Source: an uncultured Myxococcales bacterium
Lineage (GTDB): Bacteria > Myxococcota > Myxococcia > Myxococcales > Myxococcaceae
DNA: 64,000 bases
Direction of reading: 5' to 3'
NCBI GenBank assembly: GCA_937980205.1
Contig: CALJKW010000029.1
Coordinates: 139,802 to 203,801, forward strand
Of the stretch, positions 26,024 to 36,506 are shown piece after piece. Within the stretch, counting starts at the first letter, position 1. Every line of letters begins with the position of its first letter. The position numbers and the translations under genes were made by a program. The notes beneath the pieces were generated by a model, which saw nothing but the letters and a program-made list of their open reading frames with translations, searched no databases and was not told the origin of the DNA.

Positions 26024-26953
26024 TCACCGCGGCACTTCGACGCGCTCCAGCGTCTGCCGGATGACGTCGTCCGCGGTGACGCCCTCGACCTCGGCTTCGG
26101 CCTTCACGATGAGCCGGTGATTCAGCACGCTGCCGGCCACGTCCTTCACGTCGTCCGGCGTGCAGAAGTCGCGGCCGTTCAGCGAGGCCCGGGCCTTCGC
26201 CGCGGCGAGCAGGCTCTGCGACGACCGGGGAGAGGCGCCGAGCTTGAGCCTGGGGCTCTCGCGCGTCGCCCGCGTCAGCCGCACCACGTAGTCGAGCACG
26301 CTCGGGTCGCAGCGAACGGCCGACGCCGCGCCCACGAGCCCCACGAGATCCTCGGAGGTGAGGACCCGCTGCACCTCGGGCGGCGCGCCCTGCCGCTCGT
26401 GAAACCGCTTCAGCATCGCGGTCTCTGCAGCGGCATCGGGGTAGCCCACGCGCACGCGCATCAGGAACCGGTCGAGCTGCGCCTCGGGCAGCGGGTACGT
26501 GCCCTCGAGCTCGATCGGGTTCTGCGTCGCCACCACGAAGAACGAGCGCGGCAGCGCGTGCGTCTTGCCGTCGAGCGTCACCTGCCGCTCCTCCATCGCC
26601 TCGAGCAGCGCCGCCTGTGTCTTCGGCGGAGTCCGGTTGATCTCGTCCGCCACCAGCACGTCGCAGAAGATCGGCCCCTTCACCGTCTGGAACGTGCCCG
26701 TCCCGGGGTGGAACACGCTCGTGCCCACGACGTCGCTCGGCATCAGGTCCGGAGTGAACTGAATGCGCCCGAACGACAGCCCGAGCGCCGACGCGACCGA
26801 GCGCGCGGCGAGCGTCTTCGCGACGCCGGGTACGCCCTCGAGCAGCACGTGGCCGCGCGCGAGGAACGCGGTGACGAGATCGGCGACGACCCGCTCCTGG
26901 CCGAGGACCGCGCTCGAGAGTGCCCCGGTCAACCGCTCCAGCGGCGTGGGCAT
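26024..26953 (-). CDS. MoxR-family AAA+ ATPase
   Basis: 309 aa. Walker A GVPGVAKTL, Walker B VADEINRTPPKTQAALLEAM, sensor 1 VVATQNPIE and the MoxR-specific GTYPLPEAQLDRFLMRV are all present, with the helical lid to the C-terminus. MoxR ATPases act as chaperones that mature vWA-domain or metal-enzyme partners, here most likely the DUF58 protein encoded downstream. The ATG at 26953 shares one base with the stop of the zinc-ribbon membrane gene (TGATG), so the two are translationally coupled. Confidence 0.93.
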   Translation of the reverse strand: MPTPLERLTGALSSAVLGQERVVADLVTAFLARGHVLLEGVPGVAKTLAARSVASALGLSFGRIQFTPDLMPSDVVGTSVFHPGTGTFQTVKGPIFCDVLVADEINRTPPKTQAALLEAMEERQVTLDGKTHALPRSFFVVATQNPIELEGTYPLPEAQLDRFLMRVRVGYPDAAAETAMLKRFHERQGAPPEVQRVLTSEDLVGLVGAASAVRCDPSVLDYVVRLTRATRESPRLKLGASPRSSQSLLAAAKARASLNGRDFCTPDDVKDVAGSVLNHRLIVKAEAEVEGVTADDVIRQTLERVEVPR

Positions 26954-27780
26954 CAGTCGGGCTTCTCTCGCAGTCCCATCAGCGTTCCACCGAGCGCGAC
27001 GATCGACGTCAGCACCGCGAGGATGACGCCGGCGCCGGGCTTCGACATCCACACCTCTTCGTTGCCGTACAGCGCGCGCGCCTTCTGGGTGTTCACCGCG
27101 AGCTTGATGAGCACCAGGCACCACACGATCGAGAACGACGCCGCGCCGAACTGCAGCAGCCACGGCACGAGCGCGTGCAGCTTCGGCATCACCTTCCGCG
27201 TGCGGATGACGATGGCGCCGAGCAGGCCGACGTTCGCCGCGAACACCAGCGCGCCGAGAGAGAGCAGCCCGATCGACTCGCCGTCCTCGACGGTCTCTTT
27301 CCACGGCAGGAAGCAGGCGAACAGCGTCGCGATGGCGCCCCAGAACGCGAGCTTGTCCGAGAACGTCAGCGACACCATGAAGTTGCGGGCGTCGGCCATC
27401 GCCTCTTCGGGGTCGAGCACCTGCGACGGAGGCGCCTGCATCATCGCCGGGTCGACGCGCGGCCTCGGCGCCTCGTGCCAGTCTTCCACCGGCGCCCGCT
27501 GCTCGGGCGGCGTGCGGATTCTGCGGCCCGGGGCATCGGGCATCATTCGCTTCGGCGGCGCCGAGCCGCCGCTGGCGGGCTTCTTCTTCACCGCCGGGCT
27601 CGTGCCCGTCGCGGGCTTCTTCTTCACCGCGGGGTTCACGCCCGTCGCCTTCTTCACGGCTTTAGGCTTCGGCTCCGGCGGCGGCTCGTCCGAGAACAGC
27701 GAGGGGTCGAGGATGTGGTCGCACTTCGGGCAGACGGCCGCGTCGTCGGCGACTTCGGTGTTGCAGCTCGGACAGAGCAT
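26953..27780 (-). CDS. Zinc-ribbon membrane protein
   Basis: 275 aa. An N-terminal zinc ribbon (LCPSCNTEV...VCPKCDHIL) is followed by a linker with repeats of NPAVKKKPATGTS type and about four membrane helices (about 145-165, 175-195, 205-230 and 245-265). The zinc_ribbon_2 plus membrane layout is common in uncharacterised bacterial proteins. It is coupled to moxR by a 1-bp overlap and divergent from the HEAT-cyclophilin lipoprotein, with 63 bp between starts. It may anchor the MoxR/DUF58 pair to the membrane, but that is inference. Confidence 0.75.
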   Translation of the reverse strand: MLCPSCNTEVADDAAVCPKCDHILDPSLFSDEPPPEPKPKAVKKATGVNPAVKKKPATGTSPAVKKKPASGGSAPPKRMMPDAPGRRIRTPPEQRAPVEDWHEAPRPRVDPAMMQAPPSQVLDPEEAMADARNFMVSLTFSDKLAFWGAIATLFACFLPWKETVEDGESIGLLSLGALVFAANVGLLGAIVIRTRKVMPKLHALVPWLLQFGAASFSIVWCLVLIKLAVNTQKARALYGNEEVWMSKPGAGVILAVLTSIVALGGTLMGLREKPD

Positions 27781-27843
27781 TCGAAGATGATTGTCGGGGC
27801 GCTCGACTGCGCCGTCAACGCGAAGTATCCGCTCGGGCCTCGC

Positions 27844-29616
27844 ATGTGCAGACCCCTAGCGCTGTTCCTGTGCCTGACCGGCTGCACCTCCGCGCTGAAG
27901 CAGGTGATCGAGCTCGAAGATCGCCGCGCCGGTGAAGAGGTCGCCGCGTTCGTCTCGAGCTCCGACCCCGAGGTCCGCCGCCGCGCGCTGCTCGCCGTCG
28001 GTCGCACTCAGGATCCCCGCAGCGTGCCGGTGCTGGTCACCGCGCTCGCCGATCGCGAGGTCGTGGGGGAGGCCGCGTTCGCCGCCGGGCTGCTCGGGCT
28101 CTCGTGGCAGCCCCTCGACGACGCCGCGAAGGACCAGCTCGTCTCCGCGCTGGTGAAGGCCGAGTACCACCCGCGCGTCACGCAGGCGCTCGGCCGCCTC
28201 GGCACCCCCGCCGCGGTCGCGAAGCTCACCGAGCTCTTGCGCGATGATCCGCTCGCCGCGCTCGCGCTCGGCATCGCCGTGAAGCGCGGCGCGAAGGTCG
28301 ACGACCCGGTCATCGCCCTGGTCGAGCCGCTGGTCGCGCACGGCAACGAGCGCGACGCCCGCTACTCGGCCACGTACCTGCTCGCGATGCTCAAGCGTCC
28401 CGCCGCCGTCCCCGCGCTGCTCGTCGCCGCCGAAGACGGAGACGCCGAGATCCGCGCCCTCGCCGCCAAGGGCCTCGGCGACGCCGGCGCCGTCGAGCCG
28501 GCGAAGGACAAGCTCACCCGCGCCCTCGAAGACGGAGACGTCCGCGTCGCCGTCGAAGCCGCTCGCGCGCTCATCAAGCTGAAGGTCGAGCCGCTGCCGA
28601 AGCTCGATGGCCGCCCCCAGCTGTTGCTCGCCGCCGCCCAGGCCGGCGTCGCCGTCGAGACCGACGACCCGAAGCTGAAGTGCCGCATGGCCATCGCGCG
28701 AGACAAGAAGGCCGGCAAGCTCGACGAGTCGCTCGGCTGCGGCCCGCTCGCGCTGCACGAGGTCGGCGCCGCTCCCCCCGAGGAGAAGCTCTCCAGCACG
28801 TCGTCAGCCGAGCTGCTCGGCGCGCTCGACGCCGTCGGGGCCTCGAAGGCCGCCCACCTCGCGCCCAAGGTGCGGCCGCTCGTCGAGTCGGAAGATCACA
28901 TCGTCGCCGCCGGAGCCGCCGTCGCGCTCGCGAAGCTCGGCGACCGCGAGGCCATTCCCGCCATCCGCGCGCTGGCCCGGTCGGTCCTCGCGCACGAGGA
29001 CATCGCGCCGTCCGTCGCGGACGCGCTGGCCGAGCTCGACGCGAAGGAGGCCGTGCCCGAGCTCACCGCCTGGCTCGCCAGCCGCAACGCGACGGTGCGG
29101 CACTCCGCTGCCGCCGCGCTGACGAAGCTCACCGGCTCGAAGGTCACGGCGCCCGAGGTCGCGCTCGCCGAGGCCGACCCGCTGCCGCAGACGGGCTCCA
29201 AGCTCGTCATCACCACCGAGCGCGGCGACGTCGAGATCGAGCTGTGGAACGACGAGCACCCGCGCACCGCCGGCAACCTCTGGTCGCTCGCGAAGCGCGG
29301 CTACTTCGACGGGCTCACCTTCCACCGCATCGTCCCCGACTTCGTCGCCCAGGGCGGAGACCCCCGCGGCGACGGCGAAGGCGGCCCCGGCTACATGATC
29401 CGCTGCGAGATCGGGCGCAGGCCGTTCGTGCGCGGCACCGTCGGCATGGCGCTCTCCGGCAAGGACACCGGGGGCAGCCAGTTCTTCATCACCCACACCG
29501 CGACGCCGCACCTCGACGGCCGGTACACCGCGTTCGGGCAGGTGAAGAGCGGCATGGAGCACGTCGACGCCCTGCTCGAGGGCGATCGCATGCTCAAGGT
29601 CACGGCGCTGCCCTGA
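27844..29616 (+). CDS. Lipoprotein with HEAT repeats fused to a cyclophilin domain
   Basis: 590 aa. Short lipoprotein signal CRPLALFLCLTGC with lipobox L-T-G-C. Residues about 30-440 are HEAT/PBS-type repeats (VRRRALLAVGRTQDPRSVPV, EIRALAAKGLGDAGAV, AGAAVALAKLGDREAIPAI). Residues about 450-590 are a cyclophilin-type peptidyl-prolyl isomerase: TERGDVEIELWND, FHRIVPDFVAQGGDP (catalytic Arg region), SGKDTGGSQFFIT. The enzyme would assist folding of envelope proteins, with the repeat scaffold as a docking platform. The start at 27844 begins the lipobox signal; the longer upstream frame is non-coding. The fusion is larger than normal bacterial cyclophilins (about 160-200 aa). Confidence 0.9.
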   Translation: MCRPLALFLCLTGCTSALKQVIELEDRRAGEEVAAFVSSSDPEVRRRALLAVGRTQDPRSVPVLVTALADREVVGEAAFAAGLLGLSWQPLDDAAKDQLVSALVKAEYHPRVTQALGRLGTPAAVAKLTELLRDDPLAALALGIAVKRGAKVDDPVIALVEPLVAHGNERDARYSATYLLAMLKRPAAVPALLVAAEDGDAEIRALAAKGLGDAGAVEPAKDKLTRALEDGDVRVAVEAARALIKLKVEPLPKLDGRPQLLLAAAQAGVAVETDDPKLKCRMAIARDKKAGKLDESLGCGPLALHEVGAAPPEEKLSSTSSAELLGALDAVGASKAAHLAPKVRPLVESEDHIVAAGAAVALAKLGDREAIPAIRALARSVLAHEDIAPSVADALAELDAKEAVPELTAWLASRNATVRHSAAAALTKLTGSKVTAPEVALAEADPLPQTGSKLVITTERGDVEIELWNDEHPRTAGNLWSLAKRGYFDGLTFHRIVPDFVAQGGDPRGDGEGGPGYMIRCEIGRRPFVRGTVGMALSGKDTGGSQFFITHTATPHLDGRYTAFGQVKSGMEHVDALLEGDRMLKVTALP

Positions 29617-29654
29617 AGGCGGGATCCCGAGCCCGCTCCCGGCAGCTCTGCGCC

Positions 29655-31136
29655 TCAGGACCTCGGCGCGTCAGACCGCGTCGACGGCGGGATGTCGATC
29701 GCCACCTTGACCGTGCCGGGCCGCAGCTTGCCGTCCGGGTTGGGAATCTCGAACGCGATCTCGTTGCCCGAGACCGCCTCGATCTTCGTGTCGATCCGGT
29801 CCTGGCCGATCTTCACGCGAATCGGAGTCCCGACCTGCGCGACCTTCGCGTGCTTCGGAGCGATCGTCGCCACCATGCGCAGCCGGCTCAGGTCTTCGAG
29901 CTGTATCGCCGACTGACCCTCCGTCACCGTCTGGCCCGGCCGAACGAACAGCTTCGTCACCACGCCCGCCGACGGAGCCTTCACCGTCTGGCTCTGGATC
30001 TGATCGGTGAGGACCTGCATCTCCTTCGTCATGGTCTGGATCTCCGCGGCGCCTTCCGCGTCGGCGGGGATCTTCAGGTCGAGCTGCGCGCGCGCGGTGT
30101 TCAGCGCGTCGAGCGCGGCGGCGTACTGCTCCTGGGCTCCGCGGGTCGTCTCGCCGGGAGAAGCGCCGGCGGCCTCCTGCTGCTCGCGCAAGAGCTCCGA
30201 CTGCGCGCGGGCGAGGGCGTCTTCGGCGGCCTTCACCGCCTGGCCCTCGGGCGTGTCCGCGAGCTGCTGCCGCAGCGGCGCCCGCGCGGCGTCGAGCTTC
30301 ACGGTGAGATCCGACAGCGCGGCCTGCAGCTCGGCGCCGCCGTACGAGAAGAGCGGGGCGCCTGCCTCGACGCGATCGCCCTCCTTCACCATCACCTCGT
30401 CGATCGTCCCCGCGACCGGGGCCGCGAGCGCGACCGGGCTCGCCGCCGCCACCTGCGCGCTCGTGTTCACGCGGTGGTTGTTCGGCAGCAGCGCGTACGC
30501 GATCAGGAAGCCCAGGGCGGTCAGCACCGCCACGATCGGCCACGCCGAGCGGCGCACGCTGTCGCGCAGCTCTGCGCCGAGGTGCTTCGGCCGATCGTCG
30601 GCCCAGGCGTCGAGCGTGCGGCGGAACACCTCTCCGAACGTACGGCCGGCGACGTGCGGGTCGGGGTGCGAGTCGATCCAATCGCGCAGGCGCACGGCCT
30701 CGATGGTGCCGGGCGCCTCGGTGAGGATCGTGTCGAGGTACACGCGCGCCCGATCGAACTCGCCTTCACGAACCGCCTTCAGCGCGTTGCGGTAGAGATC
30801 GCGCACGCTGCCCGACCAGGTCGAGCCGGGCCGATCGCCCAGCGGGCGGTCGCCGAGCAGGCCGTGCGTCTTGAGCTGGTAGAGAAAGTCTTCGAGCGCG
30901 TCGAGGTTCACCGGCAGACCGAGGCGCCTGCAGTTGACGATCACGTCCTCCGCGGTGCGCCTGCCGTCGAGCATGCGCGCGACCTGAAACTCGAAGCCGT
31001 GCATGCGCATCGCGCCGCCTTCGTGGGGAGCGACGGTGATCACCTCGGCGCCGGCGCCAGAGGGGGTTGGCGGGCCCGCCCTCAGATCTTCTCGAAGTGG
31101 GGGGACGACATCTCGCGGGGACAAATGATGGGCCAT
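29655..31136 (-). CDS. HlyD-like membrane fusion protein with N-terminal PqqD-like domain
   Basis: 493 aa. Residues about 30-95 (GGAMRMHGFEFQVARMLDG, RTAEDVIV...NLDALEDFLYQLKTHGLL) match the PqqD/RRE winged-helix pattern. One membrane helix (IVAVLTALGFLIAYALL) is near residue 215. The C-terminal part is an HlyD-type adaptor with a lipoyl-like half (VAGTIDEVMVKEGDRVEAG), a long coiled-coil hairpin and a barrel (GVVTKLFVRPGQTVTEG). Such adaptors bridge inner-membrane transporters to the outer membrane. No ABC transporter or outer-membrane factor is adjacent, so the partner is elsewhere. A strong Shine-Dalgarno GGAAGGAGG (31154-31146) sits 9 nt before the ATG and fixes the start. Confidence 0.85.
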   Translation of the reverse strand: MAHHLSPRDVVPPLREDLRAGPPTPSGAGAEVITVAPHEGGAMRMHGFEFQVARMLDGRRTAEDVIVNCRRLGLPVNLDALEDFLYQLKTHGLLGDRPLGDRPGSTWSGSVRDLYRNALKAVREGEFDRARVYLDTILTEAPGTIEAVRLRDWIDSHPDPHVAGRTFGEVFRRTLDAWADDRPKHLGAELRDSVRRSAWPIVAVLTALGFLIAYALLPNNHRVNTSAQVAAASPVALAAPVAGTIDEVMVKEGDRVEAGAPLFSYGGAELQAALSDLTVKLDAARAPLRQQLADTPEGQAVKAAEDALARAQSELLREQQEAAGASPGETTRGAQEQYAAALDALNTARAQLDLKIPADAEGAAEIQTMTKEMQVLTDQIQSQTVKAPSAGVVTKLFVRPGQTVTEGQSAIQLEDLSRLRMVATIAPKHAKVAQVGTPIRVKIGQDRIDTKIEAVSGNEIAFEIPNPDGKLRPGTVKVAIDIPPSTRSDAPRS

Positions 31137-31219
31137 GTGCGGCAGCCTCCTTCCTTTCCAAATCGGTAACGGAAGGAGAGGTGACGCGCTGGCTGCGTTA
31201 CCGCGAGGGCAGCAGCACT

Positions 31220-32332
31220 TCAGCTGGAAGAATGAGGGGGCCGCGCGATGTTCAAGATCGGACGGCCTTCCCACTTCTTCGCGTCGTCGGCCTCGAGCTG
31301 CTCGACGTGCCGGCGAACCGAGAGCCAGGTCTCGTCGGGCAGCGAGAGGAACAGCTTCACGAGCTCGGGGTCGAACTGGGTCCCCGAGCAGCGCTCGATC
31401 TCCGCCTTCGCCACCTCGAGCGGCCGACCCTTGCGGTACGGCCGGTCGGACGTGATCGCGTCGAGCGTGTCGGCGATGACGAACATGCGCGAGCCCAGCA
31501 CGATGTTCTGGCCGCCGAGCTTGTTCGGGTAGCCCTCGCCGTTGAACTTCTCCTGGTGCTGGTGGACGACCATCGAGGCGTCCTTCAGGTAGGGGATGTT
31601 CGACAGCATCCGGAAGCCGATGTCCGGGTGCATCTTCATCTCGACCCACTCGTCAGGAGTCAGCGGCCCGGGCTTGAGCAAGATCGAGTCGCGCACGCCG
31701 ATCTTGCCGATGTCGTGCAGCAGCGCGCCCTGCTCGATGCTCTTGAGCTCGGCGCCGTGAATGCCCGAGGCCTCGGCGATCGCGCGCGTGTAGAGCGAGA
31801 CGCGCCGGCTGTGCCACTGCGTCTCGGTGTCGCGGTAGTCGAGCGCCGCGACCATGCCCTCGAGCAGCCCGTTCGTGCGCTCGACGACCTTCTGCTCGAG
31901 GTCGCGGTTCATCACCGTCAGCTCTTCGTTCGAGACCTTCAGCGCCTCGGTCAGCCGCCGGTTGTCTTCGACCAGGTGGTAGTGCTCGATCGCCTGGCGG
32001 ATCACCGCCTGCAACTCGGCGAGCGACCACGGCTTCGCCACCAGGCGGAACACCTCGCCCCGGTTCACCGCGTCGACCGCGACCTTGAAGTCGGCCGCCG
32101 CCGTCAACAGCAGCCTCACCGCCCGCGGATGGTCCTTTCGGACCTGCGAGAGCAGCTCGATGCCGTTGACGTGCGGCATCATGAAGTCGCTGATGACGAC
32201 CGAAAATTCCTTTTCTTCCAGGGCTTTACGCGGGTCCGTGTACGCCAGAACCGTGTGCCCTTCCATCTCGAGGACCTTGGACAAGGCCTGACAGATCAAG
32301 GCGTCGTCATCGACCACGAGAATCTTGGCCAT
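31220..32332 (-). CDS. Response regulator with HD-GYP domain
   Basis: 370 aa. Receiver domain (residues 1-120): ILVVDDDAL, phospho-acceptor Asp in VVISDFMMPHVNG, LLTAAADF and the conserved Lys in VAKPWS. A coiled linker follows, then an HD-GYP domain with LLHDIGKIGVRD, HPDIGFRML, HQEKFNGEGYP and DTLDAITSDRPYR. HD-GYP domains hydrolyse cyclic di-GMP. The HHE motif is present as HQHQEKF, and the GYP triad is intact, so activity is likely. No histidine kinase is adjacent. It is the upstream neighbour of the HlyD-like gene on the same strand but the 83-bp gap includes that gene's own ribosome site. Confidence 0.93.
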   Translation of the reverse strand: MAKILVVDDDALICQALSKVLEMEGHTVLAYTDPRKALEEKEFSVVISDFMMPHVNGIELLSQVRKDHPRAVRLLLTAAADFKVAVDAVNRGEVFRLVAKPWSLAELQAVIRQAIEHYHLVEDNRRLTEALKVSNEELTVMNRDLEQKVVERTNGLLEGMVAALDYRDTETQWHSRRVSLYTRAIAEASGIHGAELKSIEQGALLHDIGKIGVRDSILLKPGPLTPDEWVEMKMHPDIGFRMLSNIPYLKDASMVVHQHQEKFNGEGYPNKLGGQNIVLGSRMFVIADTLDAITSDRPYRKGRPLEVAKAEIERCSGTQFDPELVKLFLSLPDETWLSVRRHVEQLEADDAKKWEGRPILNIARPPHSSS

Positions 32333-32372
32333 CGCTGCGGAACTCCAGGGGTTTTATGGGGGCCCGGCAGCC

Positions 32373-32402
32373 TTGCACAGTTTCGCGGTCGATACCTTAT
32401 TT
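32373..32402 (+). promoter_or_regulatory. Candidate promoter for the DapB-like gene
   Basis: TTGCAC (32373-32378), an 18-bp spacer, then TTATTT (32397-32402), 43 bp before the ATG at 32445. It lies in the 112-bp divergent region shared with the HD-GYP gene. Confidence 0.4.
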
Positions 32403-32444
32403 ATCTGGCGCGGGGCCAGGGCTCGTCTAAGGTCTCGGTTCGAA

Positions 32445-33449
32445 ATGGCAAAGCCCCAGAAGGGCGCGCCGGTGCCTGTGGTGGTGATGGGTCTGGGCTT
32501 CATCGGTCAGGAAGTCGCGCGCGCCGCTCTGTCGTCCGAAGAAGTCGAGCTCATCGGAGCCGTCGACGTCTCGCCGCACCTCACGGGGAAGAAGCTCTCC
32601 GACGTGCTGAAGATCCCGGCGGGCACCTTCAAGATCGCCAAGAAGCTCGAAGACGCGGTCGGCGCGCGCGAGGGCGTCGTGCTGCTGCACTCGACCGGCT
32701 CGCGCCTGCCGCAGGTGATGGAGCAGCTCACCCAGGCGTGCGCGATGGGGCTGTCGGTCGTCTCGAGCTGCGAGGAGCTGAGCTTCCCGTGGCTCAAGCA
32801 CAGCGAGCTCGCCGAGAAGCTCGAGAGGGCCGCGACGAAGGCCAAGGTCAGCGTGCTCGGCACCGGCGTGAACCCCGGCTTCGTGCTCGATCGCTTCGTC
32901 GCCACGCTCGCGCAGGCGACCGGCGTCGTCCACCGCGTGAAGGCGACGCGCATCGTCGACGCCCGCACCCGTCGCGAGGCGCTGCAGCGCAAGGTCGGCG
33001 GAGGCCTCACCGAAGACGAGTTCATGAAGCTGGTCGACGCCGAGAAGCTCGGCCACGTCGGCCTGATGGAATCGTGCGCGCTCACCGCGCTCGGCTGCGG
33101 CCTCGACTGCGACGACTTCGAAGAAGAGATCCTGCCCGTCATCGCCGACGAAGACATCACCGGCGGCGCCTTCCCCGTGAAGAAGGGCCAGGTCGCCGGC
33201 ATCTTCCAGTCCGCCGTCGGGCTCGCCGAAGGGCAGGAGAAGGTGCGCCTCGAGCTCACCATCGCGCTCGGCGCCGACGACGCCGGCGACGTCATCGAGA
33301 TCGAGGGCAACCCGCCACTCAAGCTTCGTGTCGAAGGCGGCGTCGCGGGAGACCGCGCCACCGCGAACCTCATGGTGAATGCAGCACCGCGGGTGAGCGC
33401 GGCCGAGCCGGGCCTGCTCACCGTCCTGGAGCTACCTGCCGGCCGCTGA
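32445..33449 (+). CDS. DapB-like NAD(P)H-dependent dehydrogenase
   Basis: 334 aa. The N-terminal Rossmann fold (VVVMGLGFIGQEVARAAL...LIGAVDVSP) and the overall layout match the dihydrodipicolinate reductase N-terminal family. Within it, the closest group I know is the amine-dehydrogenase-like group that includes 2,4-diaminopentanoate dehydrogenase. Other visible segments are LLHSTGSRLPQVMEQL, VVSSCEELSFPW and LGTGVNPGFVLDRF. True DapB is about 270 aa with a different C-terminal motif, so this is not the lysine-pathway enzyme. It precedes two hotdog dehydratases and an acyl-CoA dehydrogenase, all on the same strand, which suggests a catabolic role for an amino or acyl compound. Confidence 0.8.
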   Translation: MAKPQKGAPVPVVVMGLGFIGQEVARAALSSEEVELIGAVDVSPHLTGKKLSDVLKIPAGTFKIAKKLEDAVGAREGVVLLHSTGSRLPQVMEQLTQACAMGLSVVSSCEELSFPWLKHSELAEKLERAATKAKVSVLGTGVNPGFVLDRFVATLAQATGVVHRVKATRIVDARTRREALQRKVGGGLTEDEFMKLVDAEKLGHVGLMESCALTALGCGLDCDDFEEEILPVIADEDITGGAFPVKKGQVAGIFQSAVGLAEGQEKVRLELTIALGADDAGDVIEIEGNPPLKLRVEGGVAGDRATANLMVNAAPRVSAAEPGLLTVLELPAGR

Positions 33450-33462
33450 AGGGGGAAACTTT

Positions 33463-33912
33463 TTGCTCGACCGCTCCGCATTGGGAAAGACCTCGGCACC
33501 GACGCTCAATGAAGTCGAGCGCGGCGCGATTCGCCGCTTCGCCGAGGCGATGGGCGACGGAAACCCGGTGTACTTCGACGCCGACTACGCACGCGCGAGC
33601 GGGCTGCCGAGCGTCGTCGCTCCGCCGACGTTCCCGCTCTCGTTCCACACCGGCTCCGACCTGCGCGAGGCCCTCGGGGTGCCGCTTCGCTCGCTCATCA
33701 ACGCCGAGTGCACGTTCGAGTACGAGCGGCCCATCTGCGCGGGCGACCGCCTGCTCGTGACGTCGAAGATCTCCGAGGTCAGTGAGCGGCCGGGAGCGAC
33801 CGGCCGCGTCGAGGTCGCGGTCATCGAAGACGAGGGCCGCGACGAAGAGGGAAGGCTCGTGTACCGCATGAAGCGCACGCTGGTGGTTCGCGGCCAGAAG
33901 GAGCACGGCTGA
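33463..33912 (+). CDS. MaoC-like N-terminal hotdog dehydratase subunit
   Basis: 149 aa from a TTG start at 33463, with GGGGGA about 7 nt upstream as the ribosome site; no ATG fits the N-terminus. The protein matches the FAS1-like/MaoC_dehydrat_N hotdog family: IRRFAEAMGDGNPVYFDADY, VVAPPTFPLSF and FEYERPICAGDRLLVTSKIS. In other actinobacterial and myxobacterial systems (HadA/HadB type) such a subunit pairs with a catalytic MaoC subunit to hydrate enoyl-CoA or enoyl-ACP. The catalytic partner here is the next gene, whose ATG shares one base with this stop (TGATG). Confidence 0.85.
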   Translation: MLDRSALGKTSAPTLNEVERGAIRRFAEAMGDGNPVYFDADYARASGLPSVVAPPTFPLSFHTGSDLREALGVPLRSLINAECTFEYERPICAGDRLLVTSKISEVSERPGATGRVEVAVIEDEGRDEEGRLVYRMKRTLVVRGQKEHG

Positions 33913-34586
33913 TGCCGCCCCGGAAGCTCTACTTCGAGAACGTCCGCGTCGGAGACGAGATCCCCGCGATGGCGAAGGCGCCGGTCGATCGCGTGCAGCT
34001 CGCGCGTTACGCCGGAGCGACCGGCGACTTCCACCCGCTGCACGTCGACGAGGCCTACGCGCGCTCGCTCGGCATGCCGTCGGTCTACGCGCCGTCGCCG
34101 CTCGGCCAGGGCTTTCTGGGCCAGCTCATCACCGACTGGGCGCGCGGCGCGCAGATCAAGAAGTTCTCGACCAAGTTCATTCGGCTCATCTGGCCGGGCG
34201 ACACGCTCGTGTGCAAAGGCCGCGTGAGCGATCGCCACGGCGAGAACGGCAGGTACAACATCGAGCTCGACGTCTGGGCCGAGAACCAGAAGGGCGAGCT
34301 CGTGCTCAAGGGCGCCGCGACCCTCGGCGTCTACTACTCGAGCGAAGACGAGAACCGGCAGAAGGCCGGCCAGGCGCCCGTCGTCGTCAACGTGCCGCGC
34401 GAGAACATCCTGGTGATGGCAGCCGAGCCGCCGAAGAAGGGCGGCAAGGCCGCCAAGGCCGCGAAGGCCGCGAAGCCCGCGAAGCCCGCGAAGAAGTCGG
34501 CCAAGCCCGCGAAGGCGTCGAAGCCCAAGAAGGCCTCGAAACCCAAGGCGAAACCGAAGCCGAAGGCGAAGAAGAAGAAGCGCTGA
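33912..34586 (+). CDS. MaoC-like dehydratase with histone H1-like tail
   Basis: 224 aa. Residues 1-150 form a hotdog fold with the hydratase motif YAGATGDFHPLHVDEAYA (Asp and His catalytic) and VYAPSPLGQGFLGQL. Residues about 170-224 are a long basic tail made of AAKAAKPAKPAKKSAKPAK-type repeats ending KAKKKKR, like histone H1 or myxobacterial nucleoid proteins and unlike any usual hydratase. It is coupled to the preceding subunit gene by TGATG. The hotdog part should be the catalytic half of an enoyl-CoA hydratase heterodimer. The tail's role is unknown. Confidence 0.85.
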   Translation: MPPRKLYFENVRVGDEIPAMAKAPVDRVQLARYAGATGDFHPLHVDEAYARSLGMPSVYAPSPLGQGFLGQLITDWARGAQIKKFSTKFIRLIWPGDTLVCKGRVSDRHGENGRYNIELDVWAENQKGELVLKGAATLGVYYSSEDENRQKAGQAPVVVNVPRENILVMAAEPPKKGGKAAKAAKAAKPAKPAKKSAKPAKASKPKKASKPKAKPKPKAKKKKR

Positions 34587-34587
34587 G

Positions 34588-34616
34588 GAAATGGGGCCTG
34601 TCCCCATCTTCGGCCT
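34588..34616. repeat. GGGGACAGG-family hairpin after the MaoC gene
   Basis: ATGGGG-CCTGT-CCCCAT (34592-34608) followed by CTTCGGCC, just past the stop at 34586. It can act as a terminator-like hairpin and is the clearest single copy of the dispersed family. Confidence 0.55.
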
Positions 34617-34664
34617 TGAACGAACGCTCGTGCTTTTCTTGACGCATGGCGTTAAGGTGGCGGC

Positions 34665-36482
<1,818 letters not shown>

Positions 36483-36506
36483 GGTCGGTGTTAGGGTTGG
36501 GGTGTC

